NCBI RefSeq assembly: GCF_963082655.1
Contig: NC_081554.1
Location: 40,756,354-40,820,353, forward strand
Source: Stomoxys calcitrans
Lineage: Eukaryota > Arthropoda > Insecta > Diptera > Muscidae
DNA length: 64,000 bases
Direction of reading: 5' to 3'
The position numbers and the translations under genes are program-made. This document shows, piece after piece, positions 10,868-22,455 of this stretch. Below the pieces are notes generated by a model. The model did no database searches and had not been told where the DNA came from. It saw only the letters and a program-made list of their open reading frames with translations. Within the stretch, counting starts at the first letter, position 1, and each line of letters begins with the position of its first letter.

Positions 10868-11958
10868 GCGACCCCTGCCGTTAGGTTAAGGCAGCATACT
10901 CTTTGATCATTTGGCTGCTACGGACACTGTGTTATCCTTGATAAAATATCTGAGCCTGCATGCAGTGTGGTTTACCTGACCCACGTTTTGAAAAATGTAC
11001 TGTACTACTATTCCTGATAGAACCGATTGGAACTACGATATCCCTGGTAATAGAAGTTACATAGACTTCTATACGGATGGTTCCAAACTAAGCGACCAGG
11101 TGGGCTTTGGAGTGAACTCTAAAGATCTACAACTGGTCATATCGAACAGGTTACCCGACCACTGCAGTGTGTGTATCAGGCGGAGATCCTTTCAATTAAG
11201 GATGTGGTGGAATGGCTAAGATATAATGTGATAGCGAAGATTGGCATAAATATCTCCTCAGACAGCCAGGCAGCCATTAAATCCTTGAAGATCGTATTTC
11301 TGAGCACAAAAACCGCCCTAGACTGTCGCAGATCTCTCGACGAGATGGCTAAACAGTTCAAAATTCTCCTGTTCTGGGTGCCGGGCCACAGTGATATCCC
11401 AGAGAATTGTAAGGCGGTCGAACTTGCGAGTCTAGGAACCACCCTACATATTTGTGGGTGTGCCTCTAGCAACATGTAAGCTAAGTTTTCAGGACCAGGA
11501 CCGAAGGAAAATCAATGATAGATGGTCACAAAGAGAGGGCTGTGAGCATTCCAAAACTATATAGCCTTATCTAGATTTGAAGAGGTCTACCTCTTTGCTG
11601 TCATAGGCTAGAACATACGTCTCAGTCATTGTGTCCGTCATGACAGGGCACTGTCTAATCGGAAAACATGCTGACCGACTGAAGGTTGCCAGCAACGACT
11701 TTTGCAGAAGTTGTGAGAACATCGGAGAAGAAGAGACTGTAGAACACCTTCTGTGTGTGTGGCCCGCACTAGTAGTCAGATAGAGTTACACTTTAGGTTA
11801 TCATTTCGCTTTAAAAAGCCCAAGTTATTGGGCTTTTTAAAGCGATCTGGATGGTTCAACGATAGGAACTAGAAGGCATCTTCCTTCTTCTGTTCCTATG
11901 GTATCACAACGGAGGAAAACGTCTGAGTCTGATGGCAGACTGCCACTTAAACCTAACC
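10868..11958 (+). mobile_element. 5'-truncated I-like retrotransposon, copy R-2, with target-site duplication
   Basis: It is flanked by the 9-bp direct repeat TAGCACGCT (10859-10867 and 11959-11967), inside the 3' terminus of DLE copy 1. It carries RNase H, the Cys/His C-terminal domain (MTGHCLIGKHADRL then FCRSCENIGEEETVEHL near 11635-11750) and ends with CTTAAACCTAACC, the same 3' end as R-4. 5' truncation plus target duplication is the normal product of target-primed reverse transcription. Confidence 0.8.
10995..11479 (+). pseudogene. RNase H domain of R-2 ORF2
   Basis: The domain removes RNA from RNA:DNA hybrids during retrotransposition. Visible motifs are YIDFYTDGSKL (first catalytic Asp, near 11055), QAEILSIKDVVEWL (the Glu motif, near 11175), SSDSQAAIKSL (second Asp, near 11255) and FWVPGHSDIPENCKAVELA (last motif, near 11370, where the usual Asn-x-Lys-Ala-Asp has Val for Asp). 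A frameshift near 11180 divides it, so it is a pseudogene despite well kept motifs. It is closely similar to the minus-strand domain at 54554-54775. Confidence 0.8.
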
Positions 11959-12357
11959 TAGCACGCTTTTACTTGTTCCGTTCGTAACCCATCGATATAT
12001 ATTGGTCTAAGTCCCCCGAAGTATATACATTCTTCATCGCAATGACATTTTTAGTCGATCTAGCCACGACCGTCCTTCTGCCTGAGGAAAGCAGGTTAAC
12101 TTTGGAAGTAGTAAAGCTAGGCTCTAAGAAATTCGGCAAAAGTACCTCCTTTTAGTGTAGGTCGGCTGGCCCATATCGGTCCTAATTTAGATGTAGCTTA
12201 CATATAAACCTATCTACCGATAATACTTCTGGAGCCTCTAGAGGGCGCAATTCCCTGATTCCGATGTTGATGAAATTTCCCTTGATCCAATCGGTTCAAA
12301 GCCTTACATACTACCTCCCATACAAACCGATCTTGCGGAAATTTTTTTCAGCCTACG
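11959..12357 (+). mobile_element. End of DLE copy 1 followed by DLE copy 2 (5' part)
   Basis: 11959-11975 is the displaced DLE terminus (TAGCACGCTTTTACTTG). From about 11976 the 5' module of another copy follows (CCGTTCGTAAC, AGTATATACATTCTT, GTCGATCTAGCCA), then one or two core units, cut off by a SINE at 12358. Confidence 0.65.
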
Positions 12358-12485
12358 GAGGCCAGCGTAGCGCTATGACGCTGAACGCCTGGGTTCGAAT
12401 CCTGGCGAGACCATCTGAAAAAAAAGTTTTTTTATGGTTTTCCCCTTCTAATGAGGTACCATGACATGTAAAACTTCTCTCTGTT
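12358..12485 (+). mobile_element. tRNA-derived SINE, 5' fragment
   Basis: Starts GGAGGCCAGCGTAGCGC and keeps the B-box-like GGTTCGAATCC, but about 20 bp including the rest of the A-box region are deleted. It stops about 50 bp into the body. Confidence 0.7.
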
Positions 12486-12887
12486 CACGCTTTATGATGT
12501 ATGGTCATGTGACATCTGCTAAGCTTTAATCTATATTTTAAAACCTACTTACTATGGGCATACATTAAATGCCATGCATGTTAATGTGATTTGTTTTTTT
12601 TTTTTTTTTGTACACATAAATCTGAACTCGATTAACTTGGCCCATAAATAGTGTACAAATTTCCATTTTCATTCAACAGAGTTTGTCTCCCTTTTTTATT
12701 TAAATTATACCGGAAGTAAATTAAAGAAGTCATCGTTTTTACTGAAATGGAATATTTAAATAGAAAAACGAGTTGCAGTTCATTGCCCTTTTCGTAGAGT
12801 TTAAAAAATTAGAGCTATTGGTTAGCAAATGTGATGGCTTTTGATAATCTAAAGGCTTATAATTTTGATATTAGCGGTTGTTATTCT
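12486..12887. other. AT-rich stretch, no gene seen
   Basis: Contains a T run at about 12594-12609; nothing else recognised. Confidence 0.3.
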
Positions 12888-14098
12888 AAACAATTAAAAG
12901 CGTGCTAAGTTCGCCCGGGCCGAATCTTGGGTACCCACCACCATAGATTCCTCTAAAAATTTCGGCTAATTAACTGAGTTTGTATTTGAATCACTTTGGT
13001 CTCAAGAAGTCATATCGGGATGTCGGTGCTTAGAGGCCTATTAGAGGCCTACGTCACCATATTAAGCGATTCGGATAAAACTTGGCGCTGATGTTGTAAG
13101 TAATAAGATAGGGATTTGGGCCAAATTTCACCTAAATCAGGTTAAAATTTAGCCTTCTAAGGGCTGAAGAAGTCAGCTATATCTGTTTATAGACCGATTC
13201 GGGTCATACTTGCCATGAATGTGCGAAGCCATAACTCGCATCTTTGTTCCAAATTTCAGAGAAATCGGATGAAAGTTGAGGATTCTAGGAGCTCAAGAAT
13301 CAAATCGGGGGATCGGTTCATATGGGGGCTATATCTGTTTATAGACCGATTCGGATCATACTTGCCATACATGTTGGAAGCCATAACTCACGTCTTTGTT
13401 CCAAATTTCAGCGAAATCGGATGAAAATTGAGACTTCTAGGAGCTCAAGAAGTCAAAACGGGGGATCGGTTTACATGGGGTCTACATCCAAATCTGAACC
13501 GATATGGCCCATATGCAACCCGTAACAACCAACATCAAAAAGAAGTAAATTGCAAATTTGCCCATGAGCATTCCATTAAGGAACAGGGGCAAACTTCTCA
13601 CATATCAATGAGTGCAGTCCGATTCAAGTTTTTAAGCTCAATGATAAGGGGTCTCCTTTTTATAGCCGAGTTCGAACGGCGTGTCGCGTGGGCGACATCT
13701 CTTTTGAGGAGAAGGTTTTACATGGCATAGTACCTCACAAATGTCGCTAGCATTAGGAGGGGATAAGCACCGCTGAAAATTTTATGATGGTCTCGCCGAG
13801 ATTCGAACCCAGTCGTTCAGCGTCATAGGCAGACATGGTAACCTCCGCGCTACGGTGGCCTCCAATCAATAAGAAGTATCTGAGCAAAATTTCAAGCGGC
13901 TAGCTTTACGCGTTCGATCGCTATCGTGATTTTGAACGACGGACGGACGGACATGGGTAGTTAGACTCAGAATGTTGAGATGATCCAGCATATATATCGA
14001 ATACTTTATGGGGTTGCAAATCAATATTTCGATGTGTTACAAATGGAATGACTAGATTAGTATACCCCCCATCCTATTGTGGTGGATATAAAAATATA
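12888..14098 (-). mobile_element. DLE-A copy 3, near complete, with SINE inside
   Basis: The 3' hairpin end is at 12895-12945 (GTGCTAAGTTCGCCCGGGCC), core units at 13150-13510, the ACGGACGGACGGACATGG seed at about 13950 and the TATACCCCCCATCCTATTG end module at 14059-14095. A SINE splits it at 13549-13863. It meets copy 4 in mirror orientation. Confidence 0.8.
13549..13863 (-). mobile_element. tRNA-derived SINE inside DLE copy 3
   Basis: Full-length copy: tRNA-like head at the right end and tail at the left. It is flanked by ATCAAAAAGAAGTA (13534-13547) and ATCAATAAGAAGTA (13865-13878), a 14-bp target duplication with one mismatch. Confidence 0.85.
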
Positions 14099-15847
14099 TA
14101 CTAATTTCGTCATTCTGTTTGTAGCAACTCGAAATATGCGTCTAAGACCCCATAAAGTATATATGTTCTTGATCGTCGTGACATAAATCGAAATAGCCAT
14201 GTCCGTCAGTCTGTCCGTCCGTCTGTCTGTCGAAAGCACACTAACTTTCGAAGGAGTAAAGCTAGCCGCTTGAAATTTTGCACAAATACTTCTTATTTGC
14301 GTAGGTCGGTTGGGATAGTAAGGCCAAATCGGTCCATGTTTTGATATAGCTGTCATATAAACCGATCTTGGGTCTTGACTTCTTGAGCCTCTAGGGGGCG
14401 CAATTCTCATCCGATTTGACTGAACCTGGTATAGGTGCCATATAAACCGATTGGGTCTTGACTTCTTGAGCTTTTAGAAGGCGCAATTGTTATCTGATTT
14501 GGCTAAAATTTTGCATGAGGTGTTTTGATATGACTTCCAAAAACTGTGATAAGTTTGGTGCAAATCCGTTCATAACCTGGTATGGGTGCCATATAAACCG
14601 ATCTCGGGTCTTGAGTTCTTGAGCTTTTAGAAGGCGCAATTCTCATCCGATTTGACTGAAATTTTGCACATAGTGTTTTGATATCACTTCCAATAATTGT
14701 GCGAAGCATGAACCAAATCGGTACATAACCTGGTATAGGTGCCATATAAACCGATCTTGGGTCTTGACTTCTTGAGCTTTTAGAAGGCGCAATTCTCATC
14801 CGATTTGGCTAAAATTTTGTATGAGGTGTTTTGATATCACTTCAAATAATTGTGCGAAGCATGAACCAAATCGGTACATAACCTGGTATAGCTGCCATAT
14901 AAACCGATCTTGGGTCTTGACTTCTTGAGCTTTTACAAGGCGCAATTCTTATCTGACTTGGCTAAAATTTTGCATGAGGTGTTTTGATATGACTTCCAAA
15001 AACTGTGTTAAGTTTGGTGCAATCAGTGCATAACCTGATATAGCTGCCATATAAACTGATCTTGGGTCTTGACTTCTTGAGCCTCTAGGGGGCGCAATTC
15101 TCGTCCGATTTTGCACGTGGTGTTTTGGTATCACTTCCAACATTTTTGGGAAGTATGGTCCACAGCGGTTCATAACCTGGTATAGATGCCATACAAACCG
15201 ATCATGGATTTTGACTTCTTGAGCTTTTCGAAGGCGCAATTCTTATCCAATTTGGCTGTAACTTTGCACGTTGTGTTTTAGTATCACTTCCAACAGTTGT
15301 ACGAAGTATGGTCCACATCGGTTCATAACCTGGTATAGATGCCATATAAACTGATCATGGGTCTTGACTTCTTGAGCTTTTAGAAGGCGCAATTCTCACC
15401 TGATTTGGCTAAAATTTTGCACGTTGTGTTTTGGTATCACTTCCAACATTTGTGCAAAGTATGCTCCAAATCGGAGCATAACCTGATATATCTGCCACAT
15501 AAACTGATCTGGGATCTTGACTTCTTGAGCCTCCACAGAGCGCATTTCTCATCCGATTTGGCACAAATTTTGTACAACGGCTTCTCCCATGGCCTTCAAC
15601 ATACGTGTGTAATATGGTCTGAATCGATCAATAGCTTGATACAGCTCCCATATAATCCGATCCCTCGATTTTGCTGCTTGTGCCCCGAATCGGACTATAA
15701 CTTGATATAGCTCCTCCTCCGTCCGTATTCAATATTTTTTGTTTGCCTAAAAAGAGATACTGCGCAAAGAACTCGACCTCGATGCAAACCTTAGTGGAGG
15801 GTATATAAGATTCGGCCTGGCCGAACTTAACACGCTCTTACTTGTTT
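14063..15847 (+). mobile_element. DLE-A copy 4, full length
   Basis: It begins in the module TATACCC...TATACTAATTTCG, with CATAAAGTATATATGTTCTT and the GTCCGTCCGTCTGTCTGTCG seed at about 14200-14235. Eight to nine core units follow at close to 153-bp spacing (CCATATAAAC at about 14439, 14590, 14743, 14896, 15047). It ends with the hairpin TTCGGCCTGGCCGAA (15811-15825) and CACGCTCTTACTTGTT. It has no coding capacity; the in-frame peptides are by-products of the 3n unit length. Confidence 0.85.
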
Positions 15848-16879
15848 TTCTTTATATTTTTTATGTACAAAGTTAAGGGATGTACTAAGAGTTTTCTACT
15901 CAAGCCAAATTTGTGTGTAATATGAGAATCAAACCTACATTACCATCTCAAGTTCTCTTTATAAAATTCATGTTTAACACTTCGGTCAATTGTTAGTTCA
16001 AGTTTATAACGCCTGTATGGCCTTTTCTTACTATCTCCCTGCCTACCTGCATGTTTTGCCAATTTGCATTTAAAATTTTTATGTATAACAACCATTTGAA
16101 CGAAACAAAGAACGACATGCAAATTCACATAAAAATGCATGAATGACAAGCAATTGCAAATTCAAAATCCATTATTACTAACTGCAGAAAAAAAAACCGA
16201 ATGTATTTACCAGTTTCTGTCGCCAATCTTTGGGTTGGTAGCCTTTTTCACACAACCATTCCCAGTTTTCTGCTTAATCAGCAGCAGCACTGCGACAGCA
16301 GAAAAGGTTGATATGTAAATGTTTTCAGTTAAGAAAACAAAAATCAAATAACAAATAAATTTTAATATTTGATTTTGGTTCTTAGGAAAACTGGTTTCGA
16401 TCCAGCCATAACCATACCGTTGGCGGCAAAACATTTCCTTCCCTCGAAGACATGGCGAAATGACTTTGAAACGTAAAACATTTGGTTTATTCTAAGTCGT
16501 GGGGGGGGGAAGTTACAAAAAAAAAAAAAATAAAACAAAACTTCGTGTTGTATGACTCAAACGCCTATAGTATACAAAGATTTTTGGTTTTTTTGTCTAA
16601 TTTCAAAAATCTTAATTGATTGGTGTTGTGGAAGTATAATTAATTATAATAATGAATTTAAATTTGTATATGGATTGAAATAAATCTTCCATTAGCAGTG
16701 CCATGGTTTCTCTAACGTAAAGAGATGTAAATTAAACGTCTGTCTGGCATAAGGTGAACAAAAAAAATGCTTAAATGAAACCAGTCTGAGAAATTGCCAA
16801 CTGGTGCTACAATCTATGATTTAACGACATTTAAAGATGATATTAAAATGCATTATAGTAGTAAAAACTAGCTTTAACT
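15848..16879. other. Mostly unique sequence with a possible minus-strand exon
   Basis: On the minus strand, 16284 down to 16219 reads AENWEWLCEKGYQPKDWRQK, preceded by a pyrimidine-rich stretch ending in CAG and followed by GTAAAT, which could mark an exon. No neighbouring exon can be joined with confidence and no family is recognised. A G run followed by an A run lies at about 16500-16530. Confidence 0.2.
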
Positions 16880-17154
16880 AAAACAAGTAAGAATGGGCTA
16901 GAGTCGGGCAAAGCCGATCTTTTCATATCCTACACTGAAAAAATCATAGACCCAAAATTTAAGATTTTTACTTATTTGTAGGAGCCAAAGAACCAAAACT
17001 TAAAATGAAAAATGCCATCTTTAAATTAAATTTCCTAATAACTAACGGACATGACCATCCGCTTAAAATTTTGATCGCTGATTGATTCTTACTTTACTCA
17101 TAGATTACTGTTCAATTATTATTCTTAAAAAAAAAATTATTTAGTATCTTAGCC
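16880..17154 (-). mobile_element. DLE-C 3' end fragment and AT-rich flank
   Basis: 16880-16935 carries a DLE-type terminus (AACAAGTAAGAATGGGC ... TATCCTACAC), like the one at 29714. The rest is AT-rich with no further match. Confidence 0.4.
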
Positions 17155-17274
17155 TTAAACAAGCGAGTCAAGTTCGGCCGGGCCGAATCTTATATACCCT
17201 TCACCATGGATCGCATTTGTCAAGTTCTTTGCCCAGTAGTACTTTATAAGCAAACAAAGAATAATGGGAAACAA
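17155..17274 (-). mobile_element. DLE-A copy 5, 3' end only
   Basis: It has the perfect hairpin TTCGGCCGGGCCGAA at 17173-17187 and the following CTTATATACCCTTCACCATG. It is cut after about 120 bp by the terminus of copy 6 in the same orientation. Confidence 0.8.
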
Positions 17275-19141
17275 GTAAAAGCGTGCTAAGTTCGGCAGGG
17301 CCGAATCTTATATACCCTCCACCATGGATCTCATTTGTCGATTTTGTTCCCGGTATCTCCTTTTAGGCAAACATATGATATAAGGAAAGAATTGCTTTGC
17401 TATTGGAGCTTTATTATCAAGTTATCGTCCGATTCGGAACATAATTGAACTGAATGTTGGAGACCATAGTAGAAGTCTTTGTTTAAAATTTCAGCCAATT
17501 CGAATAAATAATGCGCCCTTTAGGGGTTCAAGAAGTAAAATAGGGAGATCGGTTTATATGGGAGCTGTATCATGCTATAGACCGATTCAGCCCATAGTCG
17601 ACACATATGTTAAGGGTAATGGGAGAAGTCATTGTACAAAATTTCAACCAAATCGGATAATAATTGCGCCCTCTAGAGGCTCAAGAAGTCAAGATCCCAG
17701 ATCGATTTATATGGCAGCTATATCAGGTTATGGACCAATTAAAACCATATTTGGCTCAGAAGTTGGAAGCCATAAGAAAACACTTTTTGCAAAATGTCAG
17801 ACAAATTGGGTAAGAATTACGCTCTCTAGTGGCTCAAGAAGTCAAAATTCCAGATCGGTTTATATGGCAGCTATATCAGGTTATGGACCGGTTTCAACCA
17901 TACTCAACACAGTTGTTGGAGACCATAACAAAACACCTTATGCAAAATTTCAGCCAAATCGAATAATAATTGCACACTCTTGAGGCTAAAGAAGTCAAGA
18001 CCCCAGATCGGTTTATATGACAGCTATATCAGGTTACGGACCGATTTACACCATACTTAACACAGTTGTTGTAAATCATAACAAAACCTCTCATGCGAAA
18101 TTTCAGCCAAATCGGGTAAGAATTGCGCTCTCTAGATGCTCAGAAAGTCAAGACCCCAGATCGGTTTACAAGACAGCTATATCAGGTTATGAACCGATTT
18201 CAACCATACTCAGCACAGTTGTTGGAGACTATAACAAAACTCTTTATGCAAAATTTCAGCCAAATCGGATAATAATTGCGCCCAGTAGAGGCTAAAGAAG
18301 TCAAGACCCCAGATCGGTTTATATGACAGCTATATCAGGTTATGGACCGATTTACACCACACTTAACACAATTATTGAAAATCAGGAAATTTCAGCCAAA
18401 TCGGATAAGAATTGCGCCCTCTTGTGACTCAAAAAGTCAAGACACGAGATCGGCTTATATGGCAGCTATATGAGATTATGGACCAATTAAAACCATACTT
18501 GGCAAAGATGTTGGAAGTCCAAACAAAAAAATCTCATGCAAAATTTCAGACAAATCGGATAAGAATTGCGCCCTATAGAGACCGATTTAGACCATATTTG
18601 TCACGCATGTTGAATGTCATGAAAAAGCCGTTGTACAAAATTACAGCCAAATCGGATTATATTTGCGGCCTCTAGAGGTTAAAGAAGTCAAGACCCCAGA
18701 TCGGTTTACAAGACATCTATATCAGTTTATGGACCGATTTCGAACATACTAAGCACAGTTATGGGAAATCGTAACGAAACACTTCGTGCAAAATTTCAGC
18801 CACACCGGATGATAATTGCGCCCTCTAGAGGCTCAAAAAGTCAAGATCCGAGATCGGTTTATATGGGAGCTATAGCAAAACAAAGACCTTTATGGCCCAT
18901 TTACAATCCCAACCAACCTACACTGATTGAAAGCATGAGTGCAAAACTTGAAGCGCCTTGATTTGCTCCTTCGAAAGTTAATGTGCTTTCTACAGAAAGA
19001 CAGGCGGACGGATGGACATGGCTAGTTCGACTATAAATGGCATGGCGATCCAGAATATGTACTTTATGGGTCAATATTTCGATGTGCTACAAACGGAATG
19101 GAGAAGTTAGTATATCCCCATCCCATGGTGAAGGGTATAAA
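17275..19141 (-). mobile_element. DLE-A copy 6, full length
   Basis: Both ends are present: AACAAGTAAAAGCGTGCTAA at 17274 and the ATGGTGAAGGGTATAAAAA end near 19141. The core has about nine units, with starts at 17558, 17711, 17864 and 18017 spaced exactly 153 bp. Each unit pairs ATCGGTTTATAT with TATGGACCGATT. The CAGGCGGACGGATGGACATGG seed is at about 19000. Confidence 0.85.
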
Positions 19142-19247
19142 AATTAAAAATTTTAAGACGCCCCTATTTGTAAGTCTTGAATTAGGGATCAACTTTGTCT
19201 TGTCCCAATTTCACTTTACTAACTTTCAACGATATTTTGACCTACAT

Positions 19248-20765
19248 TATACCCACCACCATAGGAAGGGGGATATACTAATCTGTTCATTTCGTATGTA
19301 ACACCCCGAAATATTGATCTAGGACCCCATAAAGTATATATATATTCTTGATCGTCTCGACATTTTGGGTCGAACTAGCCATGTCGGTACGTCCGGTCCG
19401 TAGCGGTCGAACACGCAAAACTGGCCGCTTGAAATTTTGCACAGATACTACATATTGATTTAAGTCATTGGGGATCAAATGGACCATATCGGTTCAGATT
19501 TTGATATAGCTCCCATATAAACCGATCTCCCGATTTGACTTTTTGAACCCTGGGAAGCCTCAATTTATGTCCGATTTGGTTGAAATTTTGCATGTGGTGT
19601 TCTGTTATAACTTCTAACAACTGTGCTAAGCAGGGTGTAAATTGGTGTATAACCTGATATAGCTCCCAACAAACCGATCTCCCGATTTGACTTCTTGAGC
19701 CCCTGGAAGCCTAGTTTTTTACAATTTGGCTGAAATTTTGCATGCATTGCTCTGTTATGACTTCCAACAACTGTGCCTAGTACGGTCCAAATCGATTTAT
19801 AACCTGATATAGCTCCCATATAAACCGATGTCCTGATTTGACTTCTTAAGCCCTTAGCAGCCGAAATTTTTGTTCAATTTGGCTGAAATTTTGCATGAGG
19901 TGTTTTGTTATGGCTTCCAACAACTGTAGAAGTTTAAAGACCGATTTGTATCGAGCACAGTACAGTATCAGTACGGTCTATAACCTGATATAGCTTCCAT
20001 ATAAACCGATCTCCCGATTTGACTTCTTAACCCCTTACAAGCTGCAAGTTGCGTCCGATTTGGCTGAAATTTTGCATGCAGTGTTGCGTTATGACTTTCA
20101 ACAACTTTGCCTAGTACGGTCCAGATCGGTCTTAAACCTTATATAGTTCCCATATAAACCGATCTCCCGATTTGACTTCTTGAGCCCTTACAAGCCGTAA
20201 TTTATGTCCGACTTGGCTGAAATTTTGCTAGCAGTGTTCTGTTATGACTTCCAACAATTGTGCCTAGAACGGTCCAAATCGGTCTATAACCTGATACAGC
20301 TCCTATATAAACCGATTTCCCGATTTGAGCCCTTACAAGTCGCAAGTTGCGTCCGATTTGGTTGAAACTAGCATGCAGTGCTCTGTTATGGCTTCCAACA
20401 ACTGTGCCTAGTACGGTCCAAATCCTGATATAGCTCCCATTTAAACCTATCTTCTGATTTGACTTCTTGAGCCCTAACAAGCCGCAATTTGTGTCCGACT
20501 TGGCTGAAATTTTGCATGCAGTGCTCTGTTATGACTTCCAACAAATGTGCCTAGTACGGTCCAAATCGGTCAAAAACCTGATATAGCCCCCATGTAAACC
20601 GATCTCCCGATTTGACTTCTTGAGCCCTTACAAGCCGCAATTTGTGTCCTACTTGGCTGAAATTTTGCATGCAGTGCTCTGATATGACTTCTAACAACTG
20701 TGCCTAGTACGGTCCAAATCGGTCAAAATCCTGACATAACTCTCAAAAGCTCCATATATATTTGA
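19248..20765 (+). mobile_element. DLE-A copy 7, 3'-truncated
   Basis: The 5' module starts TTATACCCACCACCATAGG and includes AAGTATATATATATTCTTG. About nine core units follow. It ends abruptly in TATATATTTGAATATATATG with no hairpin end. Confidence 0.8.
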
Positions 20766-21704
20766 ATATATATGGGACTGTTTGGGAGCTATAATCACTT
20801 CTCAACATTAATTTAACAACATTACCCTAGGGATTGGATATTTTCAATTAAAGTCCAGTACTAAAACATAACATTTTAGGATCAATGTTTCTAACTGTTC
20901 CGAATGGGTTTTTAATTTAAATAAAGACAAGCTAAACTCACTAACTCAGTTTATATACACAAAAAGTTAAGTGTAGGCCGTGTCGACTCCACTAGACTTA
21001 CACCACAACTTAGGCTAATCTGTATTGTAATAGAAATACAGATTAGCTTTGTATTAAATTTACATTACAGTGGGACTTTTTCCACTGTTATGAAAGCTTA
21101 GTAACTATAGTAACAATAATTAGCATTAACTTGATGCTTGACTATGAAAACAAAAACAAAATTTATACTATTCATCATTTAATCCTCAAGTTACCACATA
21201 AATAAATAAAAAAAAACAACCTTGACAGTTAATTAAAAATATTGCAATAAAATGAAGAGGGGATGGGGAAGTGTTAATAATTATTACCCATAGACTTGGT
21301 AAGGAGGATTTGCATTCGCTAATTTTTATTAGAATTTGCGTGTTAGACTTACTGGATGGTTCTGGCTTTGGTTAGAGGGAAAAACATTTAGAATTATTTT
21401 AAAAATATATATAAAGATGCTATTAATTAATTATCATGTATATTACAATGCACAATTTACGAACACGAGGTGTCTAAAAATTACCATTAAACACACGCAA
21501 AAAAATAATTCATTAGCCATAAACGAAATTTTCGACCGAACTTCTTTTGTGAAAAAGGTTGGGTCTTTGGTTACGGTAAAATTGCAAATTTTTATGATCG
21601 AAACTGGAATTAGAATCTCGAACCAATGCTTTAGGGTTTTTGTTTTGAGTGTTCATTGCCAAATGGAAAAGACACAAGAGAGGTCTTGGCATCATCCAAG
21701 TCAT
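20766..21704. other. Unique AT-rich stretch
   Basis: No gene recognised. A long open frame starting at 21336 runs into DLE sequence and has no family-like content. A strong hairpin is listed separately. Confidence 0.35.
21014..21047. repeat. Perfect 13-bp hairpin
   Basis: GCTAATCTGTATT (21014-21026) and AATACAGATTAGC (21035-21047) are exact reverse complements with an 8-base loop. A weaker stem (ACAGTGG / CCACTGT) follows at about 21066-21089. Confidence 0.7.
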
Positions 21705-22455
21705 AGAAAAATATCAATTCCAAAATTTCAGGCAAATCGAGTAATAATTGACAAGATATCGACCATACTCGGCACTGCTGTTGAAAGTCATACCAAAACG
21801 ATATGAGCAAAACTTCAGCCAAATCGGCTAGAATTGCGCCTTCTAGAAGCTCAAGAAGTCTTATCGCCAGATCGGTTTTTATGGCGGCTATATCAAGTTA
21901 TAGACTGATTTGGACTGTACTTGGCACAGTTGGTGGATGTCATACCAAAACGACATGCGCAAAATTTCAGCCAAATCGGATAAGAATTACTCCCTCTAGA
22001 AGCTCCAGAAGTGTCATCGGGAGATCGGTTTATATGACAGCTATATCAAGTTATGGACTGATTTCGACTGTACTTGGTACAGTTGTTGACTATGATATAT
22101 AAACGATTTGTGCCAAACTTCAGCCAAATCAGATAGGTAGTGCGCCCACTAGAAGCTCAAGAAATATAATCGGGAAATCGGTTTACATGGCGGCTATATC
22201 AGGTTGTAGACTGATTTGGACCATATTTGGCACAGCTGTTGGATGTCATACTGAAACATTACGTGCAAAATTTCAGCTAAAGCGGAACAGAATTGCGGCT
22301 TCTAGAAGCTCACGAAGTCAGGACCTAAGATCAGTTTATATGACAGCTATATCAAATCATGGACCGATATGGTCTATTTACAATCCCAACTGACCGACAC
22401 TAGTAGGAAATATTTGTGCCTAGCTTTACTTCATCGAAAGTTAGCGTGGTTTTGA
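21705..22455 (-). mobile_element. DLE-A copy 8, core and seed
   Basis: Four to five core units are followed by CTTTACTTCATCGAAAGTTA and the GACAGACAGACGGAC seed, from which the adjoining microsatellite has grown. Both ends are missing. Confidence 0.75.

Noticed and set aside
11800..11850. GGGCTTTTTAAAGCGA/CTTTAAAAAGCCCAAG inverted pair as a regulatory hairpin
   Set aside because: It lies in the 3' untranslated end of R-2, and only half of it is kept in R-4 and R-5, so it is more likely element-specific drift than a host signal.
17558..18295. Open frames such as AISGYGPISTILNTVVGDHN repeated in many places
   Set aside because: They arise because the DLE core unit is a multiple of three; frames occur on both strands and decay independently, with no start or domain. 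The same applies to the frames at 10393, 14503, 21803, 26377, 31104 and 31566.
21336..21806. 156-residue open frame as a gene
   Set aside because: The second half runs into DLE sequence, and the first half is AT-driven with no recognisable domain or splice structure.
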